From positions 1 through 62,938 of the forward strand of contig NZ_JAVIXR010000015.1 in NCBI RefSeq assembly GCF_031157525.1: DNA of 62,938 nucleotides, read 5' to 3'. Positions 36,387-45,970 of this stretch are shown one piece after another; within the stretch, counting starts at the first letter, position 1; every line of letters begins with the position of its first letter. A model generated the notes under the pieces. That model was not told the origin of the DNA, did not search any database, and saw nothing but the letters and a program-made list of their open reading frames with translations. The position numbers and the translations under genes were made by a program. Source of the stretch: Marinobacter sediminicola. GTDB lineage: Bacteria > Pseudomonadota > Gammaproteobacteria > Pseudomonadales > Oleiphilaceae.

Positions 36387-38198
36387 TTACTTCTTATTCG
36401 CGCGCTTGCGCTCGTTTTCGGTAAGGTGCTTCTTACGCAGACGAATAGATTTTGGCGTTACTTCAACCAACTCATCGTCATCAATAAATTCCAGCGCCTG
36501 TTCGAGGGTAAACTTGATCGGCGGCACCAAGCCAATGACTTCGTCCTTGCCGGAGGCACGCATGTTGTCCAGCTTCTTACCCTTGGTGGGGTTAATCACC
36601 AAGTCGTTCTCGCGGCTATGTATCCCGCAAAGCTGTCCTTCATAGATATCCTGACCCGGGTCGAGGAAAAGCTTGCCACGGCTCTGGAGAGTCTCCAACG
36701 AGTAAGTCAGCGCTGTACCTGTAGCCATAGACACCAACACACCGTTCTGGCGACTTGTAACGTCACCGCTCTTGATCGGCCCGTAATGGCTGAAGGTTGA
36801 GGTAAGAATACCCGTACCGGAGGTCATGGTCAGGAAGCTGTTACGGAAGCCGATAAGCCCACGGGCAGGAATGGTGTACTCAAGGCGCATGCGGCCCTTG
36901 CCATCCGGCACCATATTGGTGAGATCGCCCTTACGCAGACCCATTTGCTCCATCAAAGAGCCCTGATGCTGCTCTTCGATATCAACAATAACATTCTCGT
37001 ACGGCTCTTGCTTCTCGCCATCCACTTCCTTGATGACCACTTCCGGGCGACCCACGGCCAGCTCAAAGTTTTCGCGGCGCATGTTTTCAATCAGAACCGA
37101 AAGATGCAGTTCACCACGCCCGGATACCTTGAACTTATCTGCCGAGTCGCCTTCTTCTACACGCAGGGCAACGTTGTGCAGCAATTCCTTCTCAAGGCGA
37201 TCCTTGATGTTCCGACTGGTCACAAACTTGCCTTCCTTACCGCAGAAGGGCGAGTCGTTAACCTGGAATGTCATGGATACAGTAGGCTCATCTACGGTCA
37301 ACGGAGGCAGCGCCTCAACGTTGTTCATGTCACACAAGGTGTCTGAGATGTAAAGCTGATCCAGGCCACTTACGCACACAATGTCGCCAGCCTGGGCTTC
37401 TTGTACTTCCACTCGCTGCAAACCGGAATGCCCCATAATCTTGAGGATACGGCCCTGGCGCTTCTTGCCATCAGCACCAATCGCAACGACTGGCGAGTTG
37501 GTTGTAATCTTTCCACGTGCAATACGACCAATACCGATCACACCAAGAAAGCTGCTGTAATCGAGCTGGGATATCTGCATCTGAAAGGGACCTTCCGGAT
37601 CAACAGACGGCGCGGGCACGTGATCAACAATTGCCTGGAATACGGCATCCATATTGTCTGCCAGATCCTCATGGTCCAGGCCGGCTACACCGTTCAGGGC
37701 GCTGGCATAAACAATCGGGAAATCCAGCTGCTCATCGGTTGCACCGAGGCTGTCAAACAGATCGAAAACCTGGTCTACAACCCAATCCGGGCGCGCGCCC
37801 GGGCGGTCAACCTTGTTCACAACCACAATTGGGCGAAGCCCGGCTGCAAAAGCCTTTTGGGTTACAAAGCGGGTCTGGGGCATGGGGCCGTCGATGGAAT
37901 CTACCACCAGCAGCACGCAATCAACCATGCTCATCACTCGTTCCACTTCGCCGCCAAAATCCGCGTGCCCAGGGGTGTCAACAATATTGATGTCGTAGCC
38001 ATTCCACTTAAGGGCGGTGTTTTTGGCAAGAATAGTAATGCCCCGCTCTTTTTCCTGGTCGTTGGAATCCATGACGCGCTCGTTCTCGAGCTCTTTGCGA
38101 TCCAGGGTGCCGGACAGACGCAGCAGTTTGTCTACAAGCGTGGTCTTACCATGGTCAACGTGGGCGATAATGGCGATATTACGAAGTTTTTCAATCAC
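36387..38198 (-). CDS. typA: Ribosome-associated GTPase TypA/BipA
   Basis: The product has 603 residues, the usual BipA length, taken from GTG at 38198 after AGGAATAAATTT; the ATG at 38300 gives an unlikely extra 34 residues. It is an EF-G-like translational GTPase that helps late 50S assembly and stress or cold growth. G1 is AHVDHGKTT (residues 12-20), G3 is [10 protein letters not shown], and [10 protein letters not shown] is G4. A C-terminal domain ends with the basic [20 protein letters not shown]. The 604-bp gap to divergent glnA is regulatory DNA. Confidence 0.96.
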   Translation of the reverse strand: MIEKLRNIAIIAHVDHGKTTLVDKLLRLSGTLDRKELENERVMDSNDQEKERGITILAKNTALKWNGYDINIVDTPGHADFGGEVERVMSMVDCVLLVVDSIDGPMPQTRFVTQKAFAAGLRPIVVVNKVDRPGARPDWVVDQVFDLFDSLGATDEQLDFPIVYASALNGVAGLDHEDLADNMDAVFQAIVDHVPAPSVDPEGPFQMQISQLDYSSFLGVIGIGRIARGKITTNSPVVAIGADGKKRQGRILKIMGHSGLQRVEVQEAQAGDIVCVSGLDQLYISDTLCDMNNVEALPPLTVDEPTVSMTFQVNDSPFCGKEGKFVTSRNIKDRLEKELLHNVALRVEEGDSADKFKVSGRGELHLSVLIENMRRENFELAVGRPEVVIKEVDGEKQEPYENVIVDIEEQHQGSLMEQMGLRKGDLTNMVPDGKGRMRLEYTIPARGLIGFRNSFLTMTSGTGILTSTFSHYGPIKSGDVTSRQNGVLVSMATGTALTYSLETLQSRGKLFLDPGQDIYEGQLCGIHSRENDLVINPTKGKKLDNMRASGKDEVIGLVPPIKFTLEQALEFIDDDELVEVTPKSIRLRKKHLTENERKRANKK

Positions 38199-38453
38199 AA
38201 ATTTATTCCTGAGAAATGCACTCAATGATCCAAGAAAGCCATTCAGGGACAACCCCGCACACGCCATCTCAAATCTGTAAAATGGATTCATCCACTGCAA
38301 CCTGGCGGCCCAGCGCCCTGCATGTCGTGCCCGAGCTGATAGCCTGGACCCACGCAGAGAAAATGAAGCGGCGCGCAGTATATCGAAAACACTGCACCGT
38401 TTATATGCAGAAGAACGCCTATTTCTTAATCAATTTCACGAAGCGATCCCATC

Positions 38454-38468
38454 GCACCAACTTGGTGC
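38454..38468. promoter_or_regulatory. NtrC (GlnG) binding site 1 upstream of glnA
   Basis: Perfect palindrome GCACCAACTTGGTGC, matching the NtrC consensus GCACC-N5-GGTGC. It lies about 170 bp upstream of the predicted start of transcription. Confidence 0.85.
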
Positions 38469-38471
38469 AGA

Positions 38472-38492
38472 ATGGCGAGCCAGCCTCGCCAT
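38472..38492. promoter_or_regulatory. 8-bp palindrome between the two NtrC boxes
   Basis: Perfect arms ATGGCGAG and CTCGCCAT (38472-38479, 38485-38492) with a 5-bp spacer lie exactly between the NtrC sites. It could be a binding site for a third regulator or a chance structure. The motif itself is not one I recognise. Confidence 0.45.
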
Positions 38493-38494
38493 GC

Positions 38495-38509
38495 GCACCA
38501 TTATGGCGC
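38495..38509. promoter_or_regulatory. NtrC (GlnG) binding site 2 upstream of glnA
   Basis: GCACCATTATGGCGC, one mismatch from a perfect NtrC palindrome. Its centre is 41 bp from site 1, about four turns of the helix, so two NtrC dimers would lie on the same face. Confidence 0.8.
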
Positions 38510-38607
38510 ACATCATGCCCGTTAAGCCAATCGCTCCCGTCGCCGCCATCTCCGAGTACCGCCCAAAGACGCCATAAATGTTCAGATCCTGGACAACCAC
38601 TCAAAAC

Positions 38608-38623
38608 TGGCAAGAGCCTTGCT
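38608..38623 (+). promoter_or_regulatory. Sigma54 promoter of glnA
   Basis: TGGCAAGAGCCTTGCT has GG and GC elements with exactly 10 bp between them and one mismatch to the TGGCACG-N4-TTGCT consensus. It lies downstream of two NtrC boxes, so transcription would be NtrC-dependent. The start of transcription is expected near 38634. Confidence 0.85.
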
Positions 38624-38802
38624 TTAATCCACCTATCAGGTTTTTTAAACCTTCTGCTCAGCGCAAATGTGAAGGTAAGAACCAACAGCTTTTGTTAAGC
38701 TGCGCAGACCTGTATACCAGACCGGAGTTAAGCCCCACAGAGCGATCCGGAACAAAGATCACGAATACGCCCGCGGTGCGGGAATACATACGGAGCACGC
38801 AC

Positions 38803-40206
38803 ATGTCCAAGACAGTTGATTTGATCAAAGAGCACGAAGTGAAGTGGGTTGATATGCGCTTCACCGACAGCCGCGGTAAAGAGCAGCACGTCACCATACC
38901 TGCAACTGAAGTCAACGAAGACTTCTTCGCCGAAGGCAAGATATTTGACGGCTCCTCCATTGCCGGCTGGAAAGGCATCAACGAATCCGACATGATCCTG
39001 ATGCCGGATGACAGCAGCTCCGTACTTGACCCCTTCACCGAAGAAAGCACCGTCAACATCACCTGCGACATTGTTGAGCCTTCTACCATGCAAGGCTATG
39101 AGCGGGACCCACGCTCTGTTGCCCGCCGGGCAGAGGAATACCTGAAATCCACAGGCATCGCAGACGGCGCGCTGTTTGGCCCGGAGCCGGAATTTTTCGT
39201 TTTCGATTCGGCCAAGTGGAAAACCGATATGCAGGGCTCCATGTATTCGCTTCACTCTGAAGAAGCGGCCTGGGTTTCCGGCGACGACTTTAATGGCAAC
39301 AACATCGGCCACCGCCCTGGTGTGAAAGGCGGTTATTTCCCCGTACCACCCGTCGACAGTCTGCACGACCTGCGGGGCGCAATGTGCGCAGCTATGGAAT
39401 CCATGGGCCTGGTTATTGAAGTACACCACCATGAAGTGGGAACAGCTGGCCAGTGTGAAATCGGTGTTGGCCCAAACACACTGACCAAAAAAGCAGACGA
39501 AGTTCAAATTCTTAAGTACTGCGTACACAACGTTGCCCACGCCTACGGCAAAACTGCGACCTTCATGCCCAAGCCGGTAGTCGGTGATAACGGCTCAGGC
39601 ATGCACGTCCACATGAGCTTGAACAAAGACGGCAAAAACCTGTTTGCAGGCGACAGCTATGCGGGCCTGAGTGAAATGGCGCTGTTCTACGTTGGCGGGA
39701 TCATCAAACACGCCAAAGCCTTGAACGCGTTCACCAACCCGGCCACAAACAGCTATAAGCGCCTGGTTCCCCATTACGAAGCGCCAGTCATGCTGGCTTA
39801 TTCTGCGCGCAACCGCTCTGCATCCATCCGTATTCCGTATGTCACCAGCCCGAAAGCACGCCGTGTGGAAGTGCGCTTCCCTGATCCGGCTGCCAACCCA
39901 TACCTGGCGTTTGCTGCGCTGATGATGGCCGGCCTTGATGGTATCCAGAACAAGATTCACCCTGGCGACGCCATGGACAAGGATCTGTACGACCTGCCGA
40001 AAGAAGAGGCGCTAAGCATCCCCAAAGTGGCAGAGACACTGCAGGAAGCCCTGGACGCCTTGAAAGCAGACCATGAGTTCCTGACCCGTGGTGGAGTATT
40101 TACAGAAGATATGATTCAGGGCTACATTGACCTGAAGCGCGGTGAAGTTGAGCGTATCAACATGACTACTCACCCGGTTGAGTTCGAACTCTACTATTCG
40201 TGCTAA
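38803..40206 (+). CDS. glnA: Type I glutamine synthetase
   Basis: The product has 467 residues. It makes glutamine from glutamate, ammonia and ATP as a dodecamer in the cytoplasm. The start ATG at 38803 follows CGGAG; the frame is open upstream but without support. [17 protein letters not shown] near the N-terminus, [20 protein letters not shown] and [19 protein letters not shown] form the active site. Tyr396 in DLYDLPKEE is the site of adenylylation by GlnE. Expression is predicted to be NtrC/sigma54-dependent, and a terminator follows. Confidence 0.98.
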   Translation: MSKTVDLIKEHEVKWVDMRFTDSRGKEQHVTIPATEVNEDFFAEGKIFDGSSIAGWKGINESDMILMPDDSSSVLDPFTEESTVNITCDIVEPSTMQGYERDPRSVARRAEEYLKSTGIADGALFGPEPEFFVFDSAKWKTDMQGSMYSLHSEEAAWVSGDDFNGNNIGHRPGVKGGYFPVPPVDSLHDLRGAMCAAMESMGLVIEVHHHEVGTAGQCEIGVGPNTLTKKADEVQILKYCVHNVAHAYGKTATFMPKPVVGDNGSGMHVHMSLNKDGKNLFAGDSYAGLSEMALFYVGGIIKHAKALNAFTNPATNSYKRLVPHYEAPVMLAYSARNRSASIRIPYVTSPKARRVEVRFPDPAANPYLAFAALMMAGLDGIQNKIHPGDAMDKDLYDLPKEEALSIPKVAETLQEALDALKADHEFLTRGGVFTEDMIQGYIDLKRGEVERINMTTHPVEFELYYSC

Positions 40207-40256
40207 AAGTCTAACCGCAGCCCACTAAAAGCTGCACTGGCACTGAATAGTCCTAG

Positions 40257-40289
40257 CAAAAGCCCCGCTCTCACAAGCGGGGCTTTTTT
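40257..40289 (+). terminator. Rho-independent terminator of glnA
   Basis: Stem AGCCCCGC / GCGGGGCT around an 8-nt loop, followed by six T residues; 51 bp beyond the glnA stop. Confidence 0.93.
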
Positions 40290-40423
40290 GTAGCGAGATT
40301 TTGTGATCCTCGACACAACACCGCAGCTCTTAACGATATGTAATCATCATCTCCCCACCGCCGCATTGAAAAGGCCCGCCCGGCCATTGATAATCAGACT
40401 ACATATTACTGCAGGCTGCACTT

Positions 40424-40948
40424 ATGAAATCAACGCTTGGAATCACCGCGGGGCTGATGCTCCTGATCTCAGGGCAGGTCACCGCAGAGGTGTACCGCAA
40501 CGTGGATGCGCAAGGCAATGTCACTTTCTCCGATGAGCCCTCGAAAGGTGCTGAAAAGGTCAAGGTGAAGCCAGTGACAACCATCACCCTCCCAAAACCG
40601 CAGAATGTTCAGGAAACCGACAAGCTGCGAGAAGAAGTGAAGCGGGAAGGCTCCATATACGAGAGCGTTTCTTTCACATACCCTGAAAACGACCAGGCAT
40701 TCCACTCTGGCAACGGCGACGTGCAGTTCGAAATGAGCAGCTCACCCGGGCTTGCATCTGGCCACAAATATGAAGTAACTCTGGATGGTCAGCCCGTTGG
40801 CCAGAGCGCGTCTGGCTCTGTCACCGTTCGCAACGTGTTTCGCGGCACACATGAGGCCGGGATTCATATTGTGGACAGAAACGGCGTTCAGATTAAAACC
40901 GGCAGCCCTATACGCTTTACCATTCACCGCCCCTCTCTTCAGAACTGA
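40424..40948 (+). CDS. DUF4124 domain protein, probably periplasmic
   Basis: The product has 174 residues. A signal peptide (MKSTLGITAGLMLLISGQVTA) precedes EVYRNVDAQGNVTFSDEPSKGA, the signature of the DUF4124 domain. The C-terminal half reads as a beta-sandwich-like segment (GHKYEVTLDGQPVG, FRGTHEAGIHIVDRNG). The function is unknown. It sits between glnA and glnL, a placement seen in Pseudomonas too, but nothing in it suggests nitrogen sensing. The start is not supported by a strong ribosome site. Confidence 0.85.
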   Translation: MKSTLGITAGLMLLISGQVTAEVYRNVDAQGNVTFSDEPSKGAEKVKVKPVTTITLPKPQNVQETDKLREEVKREGSIYESVSFTYPENDQAFHSGNGDVQFEMSSSPGLASGHKYEVTLDGQPVGQSASGSVTVRNVFRGTHEAGIHIVDRNGVQIKTGSPIRFTIHRPSLQN

Positions 40949-40955
40949 CGCGAAC

Positions 40956-40970
40956 GCACCATTTTGGTGC
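40956..40970. promoter_or_regulatory. NtrC binding site upstream of glnL
   Basis: A palindrome GCACCATTTTGGTGC with perfect 6-bp arms, 8 bp after the DUF4124 stop and about 260 bp before glnL. It suggests that NtrC controls its own operon. Confidence 0.82.
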
Positions 40971-41123
40971 GCCCGCGCAGCAATAGTGCAACAATAACGC
41001 GGATAGCAGAGACGTAATACGTCGACCTGTCCGCTCCTCTGTTGCTTTGGCCACCCCCACTCACAGGCCGCCACAGCGCCTTGGGACGCAGGTTTAAACA
41101 CTCAGTCATCAACTTATCGAAAT

Positions 41124-41139
41124 TGGTTCGATTTTTGCT
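41124..41139 (+). promoter_or_regulatory. Candidate sigma54 promoter of glnL-glnG
   Basis: TGGTTCGATTTTTGCT has GG and GC elements with exactly 10 bp between them; agreement with TGGCAC-N5-TTGCA is fair. It lies about 90 bp upstream of glnL and 160 bp downstream of an NtrC box. The rest of the 281-bp gap shows nothing else of note. Confidence 0.5.
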
Positions 41140-41229
41140 GCACTCTGTTATTGCGGCCAGAAAGGGCCCAGGGAGTTACTGGCCAAGCGCCACCCCAACC
41201 TATCTTGCCTTAGCCAACAGGACGCACCC

Positions 41230-42327
41230 ATGGAACACCTGCCAGCATCTGCAAACCAGTTCAAAAACATGCTGGACAACCTCTCCACAGCAGTCATTGT
41301 GCTGGAGCGCAATCTGACAATACGCTACCTGAACCCTGCCGCCGAAAACCTGTTTGAAACCAGCCTGACTCGTAGCGCGGGCCTTGCACTCAGTGACATC
41401 CTGCTAGGTTCGGATGAGGCCTTTAAGACCCTGCGCAAAGCAGCGATGACCAACCAATCTTACACTCGCCGGGAAACCGAATTCCTTATGGCCAGCGGCT
41501 CTCTGCGAATGGTGGACTACTCTGTATCGCCTCTGGAGCAAACACCCGCAGTATTACTGGTAGAAATTCAGCCCAGGGATCGCCTGCTGCGTATAAGTCG
41601 AGAAGAAGATCTAATCGCCCAGCAGGAAACCACTCGCATCCTGGTGCGGGGCATGGCCCATGAAATAAAGAACCCTCTTGGAGGGATTCGCGGCGCTGCA
41701 CAACTGCTTGACCGGGAATTGGGCAGCGAAGACCTCCGGGAATATACCCGGGTAATCATTGATGAGGCCGACCGCTTACGCAGCTTGGTTGATCGCATGC
41801 TTGGCCCCAACAAAGCCCTGAAGCTGGCACCAATCAACATCCATGAAATCCTTGAGCGTGTACGCACTCTGCTGGAAGCTGAGAGCAAAGGCGGAGTAGT
41901 ATTCCAACGAGATTACGACCCTAGCCTGCCCGAACTTTCCGGGGACAAAGAGCTGCTGATTCAGGCGTTTCTCAACATTGCCCGCAATGCCATGGAAGCG
42001 GTATTTGAAAGCCCTGCCAAACACTTTGGCGATGACAAAACTCCCACCATTACGTTTCGCACGCGCGCCCTTAGACAGGTGTCCATTGGCCCCAACCGCC
42101 ACCGCCTTGCGTGCCGGGTAGACATCATCGACAACGGACCGGGGATTGCGCCCGAGCTGCGCCAGAATATTTTCTATCCGATGATCAGCGGTCGCGCCAA
42201 TGGCACTGGGCTCGGGCTATCCATTACACAAAGTATTATCGGCCAACACCATGGGCTGGTTGAGTGCGAGAGTGAGCCGGGCCAGACTGACTTCATTATC
42301 TTCCTGCCTCTGGAGAGCACCACATGA
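41230..42327 (+). CDS. glnL: Nitrogen regulation sensor histidine kinase NtrB
   Basis: The product has 365 residues. An N-terminal PAS domain (about 10-120, MLDNLSTAVIVLERN) precedes the H box MAHEIKNPLGG with the phosphorylated His144. The ATP-binding domain has an N box (FLNIARNAMEA), G1 (DIIDNGPGI) and G2 (GTGLGLSI). It is a soluble kinase/phosphatase for NtrC, controlled by PII. The start at 41230 is supported by AGGA. Its stop overlaps the glnG start by 4 bp (ATGA). Confidence 0.96.
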   Translation: MEHLPASANQFKNMLDNLSTAVIVLERNLTIRYLNPAAENLFETSLTRSAGLALSDILLGSDEAFKTLRKAAMTNQSYTRRETEFLMASGSLRMVDYSVSPLEQTPAVLLVEIQPRDRLLRISREEDLIAQQETTRILVRGMAHEIKNPLGGIRGAAQLLDRELGSEDLREYTRVIIDEADRLRSLVDRMLGPNKALKLAPINIHEILERVRTLLEAESKGGVVFQRDYDPSLPELSGDKELLIQAFLNIARNAMEAVFESPAKHFGDDKTPTITFRTRALRQVSIGPNRHRLACRVDIIDNGPGIAPELRQNIFYPMISGRANGTGLGLSITQSIIGQHHGLVECESEPGQTDFIIFLPLESTT

Positions 42328-43748
42328 ACCAGAAATCCGCCAAGGTCTGGATCGTCGATGACGATCGGAGCATTCGCTGGGTGCTGGAGCGCGCCCTCGT
42401 CCAAGCTGGATTGCAGCCCACCGTTTTCGAGAGCGGCGAGACCATCATGAAGCGGCTGGAGCAGGAGCAGCCCGACGCCATTATCAGCGACATCCGCATG
42501 CCCGGCATAGACGGCATCGCGCTGCTGTTACGAATTACGGAAGCTTATCCGGACATACCCGTTATCATCATGACGGCTCACTCTGACCTGGAAAGCGCGG
42601 TCACCAGCTATCAGACCGGGGCTTTCGAGTACCTCCCAAAGCCCTTTGACGTGGACGATGCCGTTGCACTGGCAATGCGAGCTGTGGCTCACAGCCATGA
42701 ACGGCGAGCGGACTCAAAACCAAAAACAGAAGCCCTTCAACACAGCACAGAAATCATCGGTGAAGCCCCTGCCATGCAGGAAGTTTTTCGTGCTATAGGT
42801 CGGCTCTCACACTCCAACATCACTGTTCTGATCAATGGTGAAAGCGGAACAGGCAAAGAGCTGGTTGCTCAAGCCCTGCACAACCACAGCCCAAGGGCAC
42901 AGCTTCCTTTCATTGCCCTGAATATGGCGGCGATTCCCAGAGACCTTATAGAATCTGAACTCTTCGGCCATGAGAAAGGCGCCTTCACCGGCGCCTCGGC
43001 TATACGTCAAGGGCGATTCGAGCAGGCTAACGGCGGCACACTGTTTCTTGATGAAATTGGCGATATGCCTGGCGACACGCAAACCCGCCTACTACGAGTT
43101 CTGGCTGACGGCGAGTTTTATCGGGTTGGGGGTACCACACCCGTCAAGGTAGATGTGCGCATCATCGCCGCCACCCACCAGAATCTGGAGAAACTCGTAG
43201 AGTCGGGGGAATTCCGGGAAGACCTCTTCCATCGACTGAACGTTATTCGCGTGCACCTACCGAAACTGGCCGAGCGCCGCGAAGATATCCACCGGCTTAT
43301 GCAGCATTTTTTGCAGCGGGCCGCTAATGAACTGAAGGTTGAACCAAAAATTCTGCGGCCAGAAACACAGAGTTACCTCACCACCTTGCCTTGGCCCGGT
43401 AACGTACGACAGCTTGAGAATGTTTGCCGGTGGCTAACGGTGATGGCCAGTGGGCGCGAGGTGCATATTAATGATCTGCCTCCCGAACTGCGCCACCAGG
43501 GCGAGCAGCCCATGGCTGGTGCTACTTGGCAGGAAGGACTAAAGAACTGGGCTCATCAGGAACTGAGACGAGGAGAAACAGCCATTCTCGAATCCGCCAT
43601 GCCGGAATTTGAAAAAATCATGATCGAGACAGCGCTGGAATACACAGGCGGAAAGCGTCGGGACGCCTCGGTCCTCCTTGGCTGGGGACGAAATACCCTG
43701 ACTCGTAAAATCAATGAGCTGGGCATGGATCGCACCGAAGAAGACTAG
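42324..43748 (+). CDS. glnG: Nitrogen regulation response regulator NtrC
   Basis: The product has 474 residues in the standard order: receiver domain with phosphoacceptor Asp56 (IISDIRMPG) and Lys106; sigma54 AAA+ domain with Walker A GESGTGKE (172-179) and GAFTGA (219-224) for sigma54 contact; and a C-terminal Fis-type helix-turn-helix ([20 protein letters not shown]). Phosphorylated NtrC activates sigma54 promoters such as the one upstream of glnA. It is translationally coupled to glnL and followed by a terminator. Confidence 0.97.
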   Translation: MNQKSAKVWIVDDDRSIRWVLERALVQAGLQPTVFESGETIMKRLEQEQPDAIISDIRMPGIDGIALLLRITEAYPDIPVIIMTAHSDLESAVTSYQTGAFEYLPKPFDVDDAVALAMRAVAHSHERRADSKPKTEALQHSTEIIGEAPAMQEVFRAIGRLSHSNITVLINGESGTGKELVAQALHNHSPRAQLPFIALNMAAIPRDLIESELFGHEKGAFTGASAIRQGRFEQANGGTLFLDEIGDMPGDTQTRLLRVLADGEFYRVGGTTPVKVDVRIIAATHQNLEKLVESGEFREDLFHRLNVIRVHLPKLAERREDIHRLMQHFLQRAANELKVEPKILRPETQSYLTTLPWPGNVRQLENVCRWLTVMASGREVHINDLPPELRHQGEQPMAGATWQEGLKNWAHQELRRGETAILESAMPEFEKIMIETALEYTGGKRRDASVLLGWGRNTLTRKINELGMDRTEED

Positions 43749-43761
43749 ACTTACAAAAACT

Positions 43762-43793
43762 AAAAACGGCTACCTGAGTAGCCGTTTCTCTTT
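43762..43793. terminator. Bidirectional terminator between glnG and ssb
   Basis: Perfect 10-bp stem AAACGGCTAC / GTAGCCGTTT with a CTGA loop lies between the convergent glnG and ssb 3' ends. T-rich tracts follow on both strands. Confidence 0.85.
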
Positions 43794-43814
43794 ACAAAGC
43801 AAAACTACTGGAAG

Positions 43815-44366
43815 CTAGAACGGGATATCATCGTCAAAATCATCTACCGGCTCTGGCATACTGCTGCCCTGTGCTGGCTGGCCCTGGTTTTGACCCTGAT
43901 TATAACCTTGGTTATAGGCACCGGACTGCGGGGGGGTATTCTGGGCCTGCGCAGCAGGTGCTGATTGCTGCTGAGGGCGCCCGGCAGGTGCCCCTTGGCT
44001 CATACCACCTTCGCCACCACTACGACTATCCAGCATCTGCATCTGACCATTAATGTCGACGACCACCTCAGTGGTGTAAACATCCTGGCCTTCCTTGTTC
44101 TGCCATTTGCGCGTCTGCAGCTTGCCTTCGATATAGACTTTGGAGCCTTTCCGCAGGTACTGCCCGGCAATTTCGGCAATTTTTCCAAACATGACAATGC
44201 GGTGCCATTCGGTTTTTGGGACCATCTGACCTGTCTGGCGATCCTTGTAGCTCTCATCCGTCGCAAGAGTCAGGTTCACCACGGCGTTGCCGTTCGGGGT
44301 GTAACGAGTATCCGGATCCTGCCCGAGATTCCCGATAAGAATAACTTTGTTTACGCCTCTTGCCAT
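43815..44366 (-). CDS. ssb: Single-stranded DNA-binding protein
   Basis: The product has 183 residues. An N-terminal OB fold ([19 protein letters not shown]...) covers about residues 1-110, a Gln/Gly/Pro-rich linker follows, and the acidic C-terminal tip DDFDDDIPF binds partner proteins. It forms tetramers on single-stranded DNA in replication, repair and recombination. AGGAG precedes the ATG at 44366. Neighbours are MFS and uvrA, as in Pseudomonas. Confidence 0.97.
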   Translation of the reverse strand: MARGVNKVILIGNLGQDPDTRYTPNGNAVVNLTLATDESYKDRQTGQMVPKTEWHRIVMFGKIAEIAGQYLRKGSKVYIEGKLQTRKWQNKEGQDVYTTEVVVDINGQMQMLDSRSGGEGGMSQGAPAGRPQQQSAPAAQAQNTPPQSGAYNQGYNQGQNQGQPAQGSSMPEPVDDFDDDIPF

Positions 44367-44423
44367 GTTCTGCTCCTGATTCTGTTTTCAGCGACACTCG
44401 CACTCCTTGCGAGCCTCCGGATT

Positions 44424-45794
44424 TCAAGAATTATTACCCTGCCGGACGAATGGAAAATCCGCAAGTAATGTCTCATCAAAGTGCTGTCGGTCCACCTTAA
44501 GATAGGCCGTGGCAGCATTCTCAATAATGACCACATCCTGCACACCGGGTAGGCGGCGCAGACTGCCATCAACAACGTCGTACTGGTCGCCGACCATATC
44601 CCGCAACTGTACCACGAAACCTGAGGTGTGACCCGGCGCAGGCATGGTCAAAGCGACCAGTAACCATAGCCCCAAAATGGCCACCATAAACCAGACAACC
44701 CCTTCAATTCCAACCTGCTGCAGCAGGTAGCCACCAAAGGCTCCACCCATGAAGGCGCCCAAAAACTGAGAGGTAGAATACACGCCCATAGCCGTTCCCT
44801 TGCTGGCCGCCGGCGCTTCTTTACTGATCAGCGAAGGTAGGCTTGCCTCCAACAAATTAAAGGCCATAAAAAAGAAAAACATCACAACCCAGGCGAAGAC
44901 AAGGCCAGCAGACACTTTGGAAAGCCCCGCCGTCGCCACGACAAGGAGCGCAATAGCGCCACAGAGCACAGGCTTCATCATGCGCTTTTTCTCGCCAATA
45001 ATGATAAAGGGCACCATGGCAAAAAATGAGGTGATCATCACACTCAGGTAAAACCACCAATGTGAGCCGCTGGCAAGCCCAAGCTGATTCTGCAACACCG
45101 AAGGAAAAACCAAAAACAACGAAGTAAGCACCAGGTGCAGAGCGAAAATACCGAAATCGAGCCGTAGAAGGCGCTTATCAGACAAAACCCGCCCCAACAT
45201 GGCTTTCGCGGGATGAGTATCAGCACTGACCTTGTGTTGATGGGGTGTAGGCACCACGCGACTCACAATAAGCAGAGCTACCATGGCCAACGCAGCGGTG
45301 GCGTAGAAAATTCCCGACAGCCCCCAAACGGAACCCAGCAAGGGGCCAACTACTAGAGAAACAGAAAATGACAGGCCAATTGAGATGCCAACCGTGGCCA
45401 TGGCTTTGGTTCGTTGCTCTTCTCGGGTAAGGTCACTGAGCAGTGCCATGAGAACACTGGCAATAGCCCCGGCGCCCTGAAGAATCCGCCCAGCAATAAC
45501 AACGTATATTGAATCTGCGGAACCTGCCAGTATGCTGCCAGCCGCGAACAGAAGCAGTCCGATATAGATCATGCGCTTGCGGCCCACACGATCTGAAAGC
45601 AGACCAAATGGAATCTGCAGCAGGGCCTGGCTCAGCCCATAAGCGCCGATGGCAAAGCCTAACAGTGCAGGAGTGGCGCCCTCCAGGCCGTCACCCAGCA
45701 ACATAAACACGGGCATGATCATGAACAACCCGAGCATGCGCACGGCATACACTGACGCCAGCGCAAATACGGAGCGTTTTTCCAGCGAATTCAT
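44424..45794 (-). CDS. MFS transporter with C-terminal HMA-like tail
   Basis: The product has 456 residues from the ATG at 45794, which follows a GGGGGGAG site; the upstream extension in the frame has none. Twelve hydrophobic helices with GLLSDRVGRKRMI between helices 2 and 3 mark a major facilitator drug/metabolite exporter of the inner membrane. After helix 12 a soluble tail of about 70 residues (LRRLPGVQDVVIIENAATAY) looks like a metal-associated (HMA-like) fold but lacks its CxxC. The substrate is unknown. The place between ssb and uvrA is conserved in related bacteria. Confidence 0.88.
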   Translation of the reverse strand: MNSLEKRSVFALASVYAVRMLGLFMIMPVFMLLGDGLEGATPALLGFAIGAYGLSQALLQIPFGLLSDRVGRKRMIYIGLLLFAAGSILAGSADSIYVVIAGRILQGAGAIASVLMALLSDLTREEQRTKAMATVGISIGLSFSVSLVVGPLLGSVWGLSGIFYATAALAMVALLIVSRVVPTPHQHKVSADTHPAKAMLGRVLSDKRLLRLDFGIFALHLVLTSLFLVFPSVLQNQLGLASGSHWWFYLSVMITSFFAMVPFIIIGEKKRMMKPVLCGAIALLVVATAGLSKVSAGLVFAWVVMFFFFMAFNLLEASLPSLISKEAPAASKGTAMGVYSTSQFLGAFMGGAFGGYLLQQVGIEGVVWFMVAILGLWLLVALTMPAPGHTSGFVVQLRDMVGDQYDVVDGSLRRLPGVQDVVIIENAATAYLKVDRQHFDETLLADFPFVRQGNNS

Positions 45795-45937
45795 GGCAGT
45801 AGGCTCCCCCCTCTGGGCTTCAAGCATAATCATGCAAAAGAACATATTTTTCGCAGGCGGCGCATTGTAACAGAAGGTTCCCCAGCGAGGCACAGCTACC
45901 ACTTACCGACACTTTCGCCGCAGCCGGCGTAACACGG

Positions 45938-45943
45938 TATAAT
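45938..45943 (+). promoter_or_regulatory. Candidate -10 box of uvrA
   Basis: A perfect TATAAT lies 27 bp before the uvrA ATG. No good -35 hexamer is found at 16-18 bp upstream, and no LexA box (CTG-N10-CAG) is seen in the 176-bp gap. Confidence 0.45.
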
Positions 45944-45970
45944 TCCCGTTTTTTCTCTACGAGAGGTGTT

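Larger units (their letters stand above)
38199..38802. other. 604-bp divergent typA/glnA regulatory region
   Basis: There is no gene here. The glnA side holds two NtrC boxes (38454-38468, 38495-38509), an 8-bp palindrome between them, and a sigma54 promoter at 38608, each listed separately. The typA side (38199-38450) shows no element I recognise; no strong -35/-10 pair is visible. The leader between the sigma54 site and the glnA ATG is about 180 nt. Confidence 0.7.

Noticed and set aside
37401..38228. 275-codon open frame antisense to typA
   Set aside because: Shadow frame: no ribosome site, no recognisable domain, fully covered by a gene with strong motifs.
38728..39540. 270-codon open frame antisense to glnA
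   Set aside because: Shadow of glnA; its sequence is low in recognisable structure and has no start signal.
45795..45970. LexA box for uvrA
   Set aside because: CTGTTACAATG occurs but the second half-site is missing.
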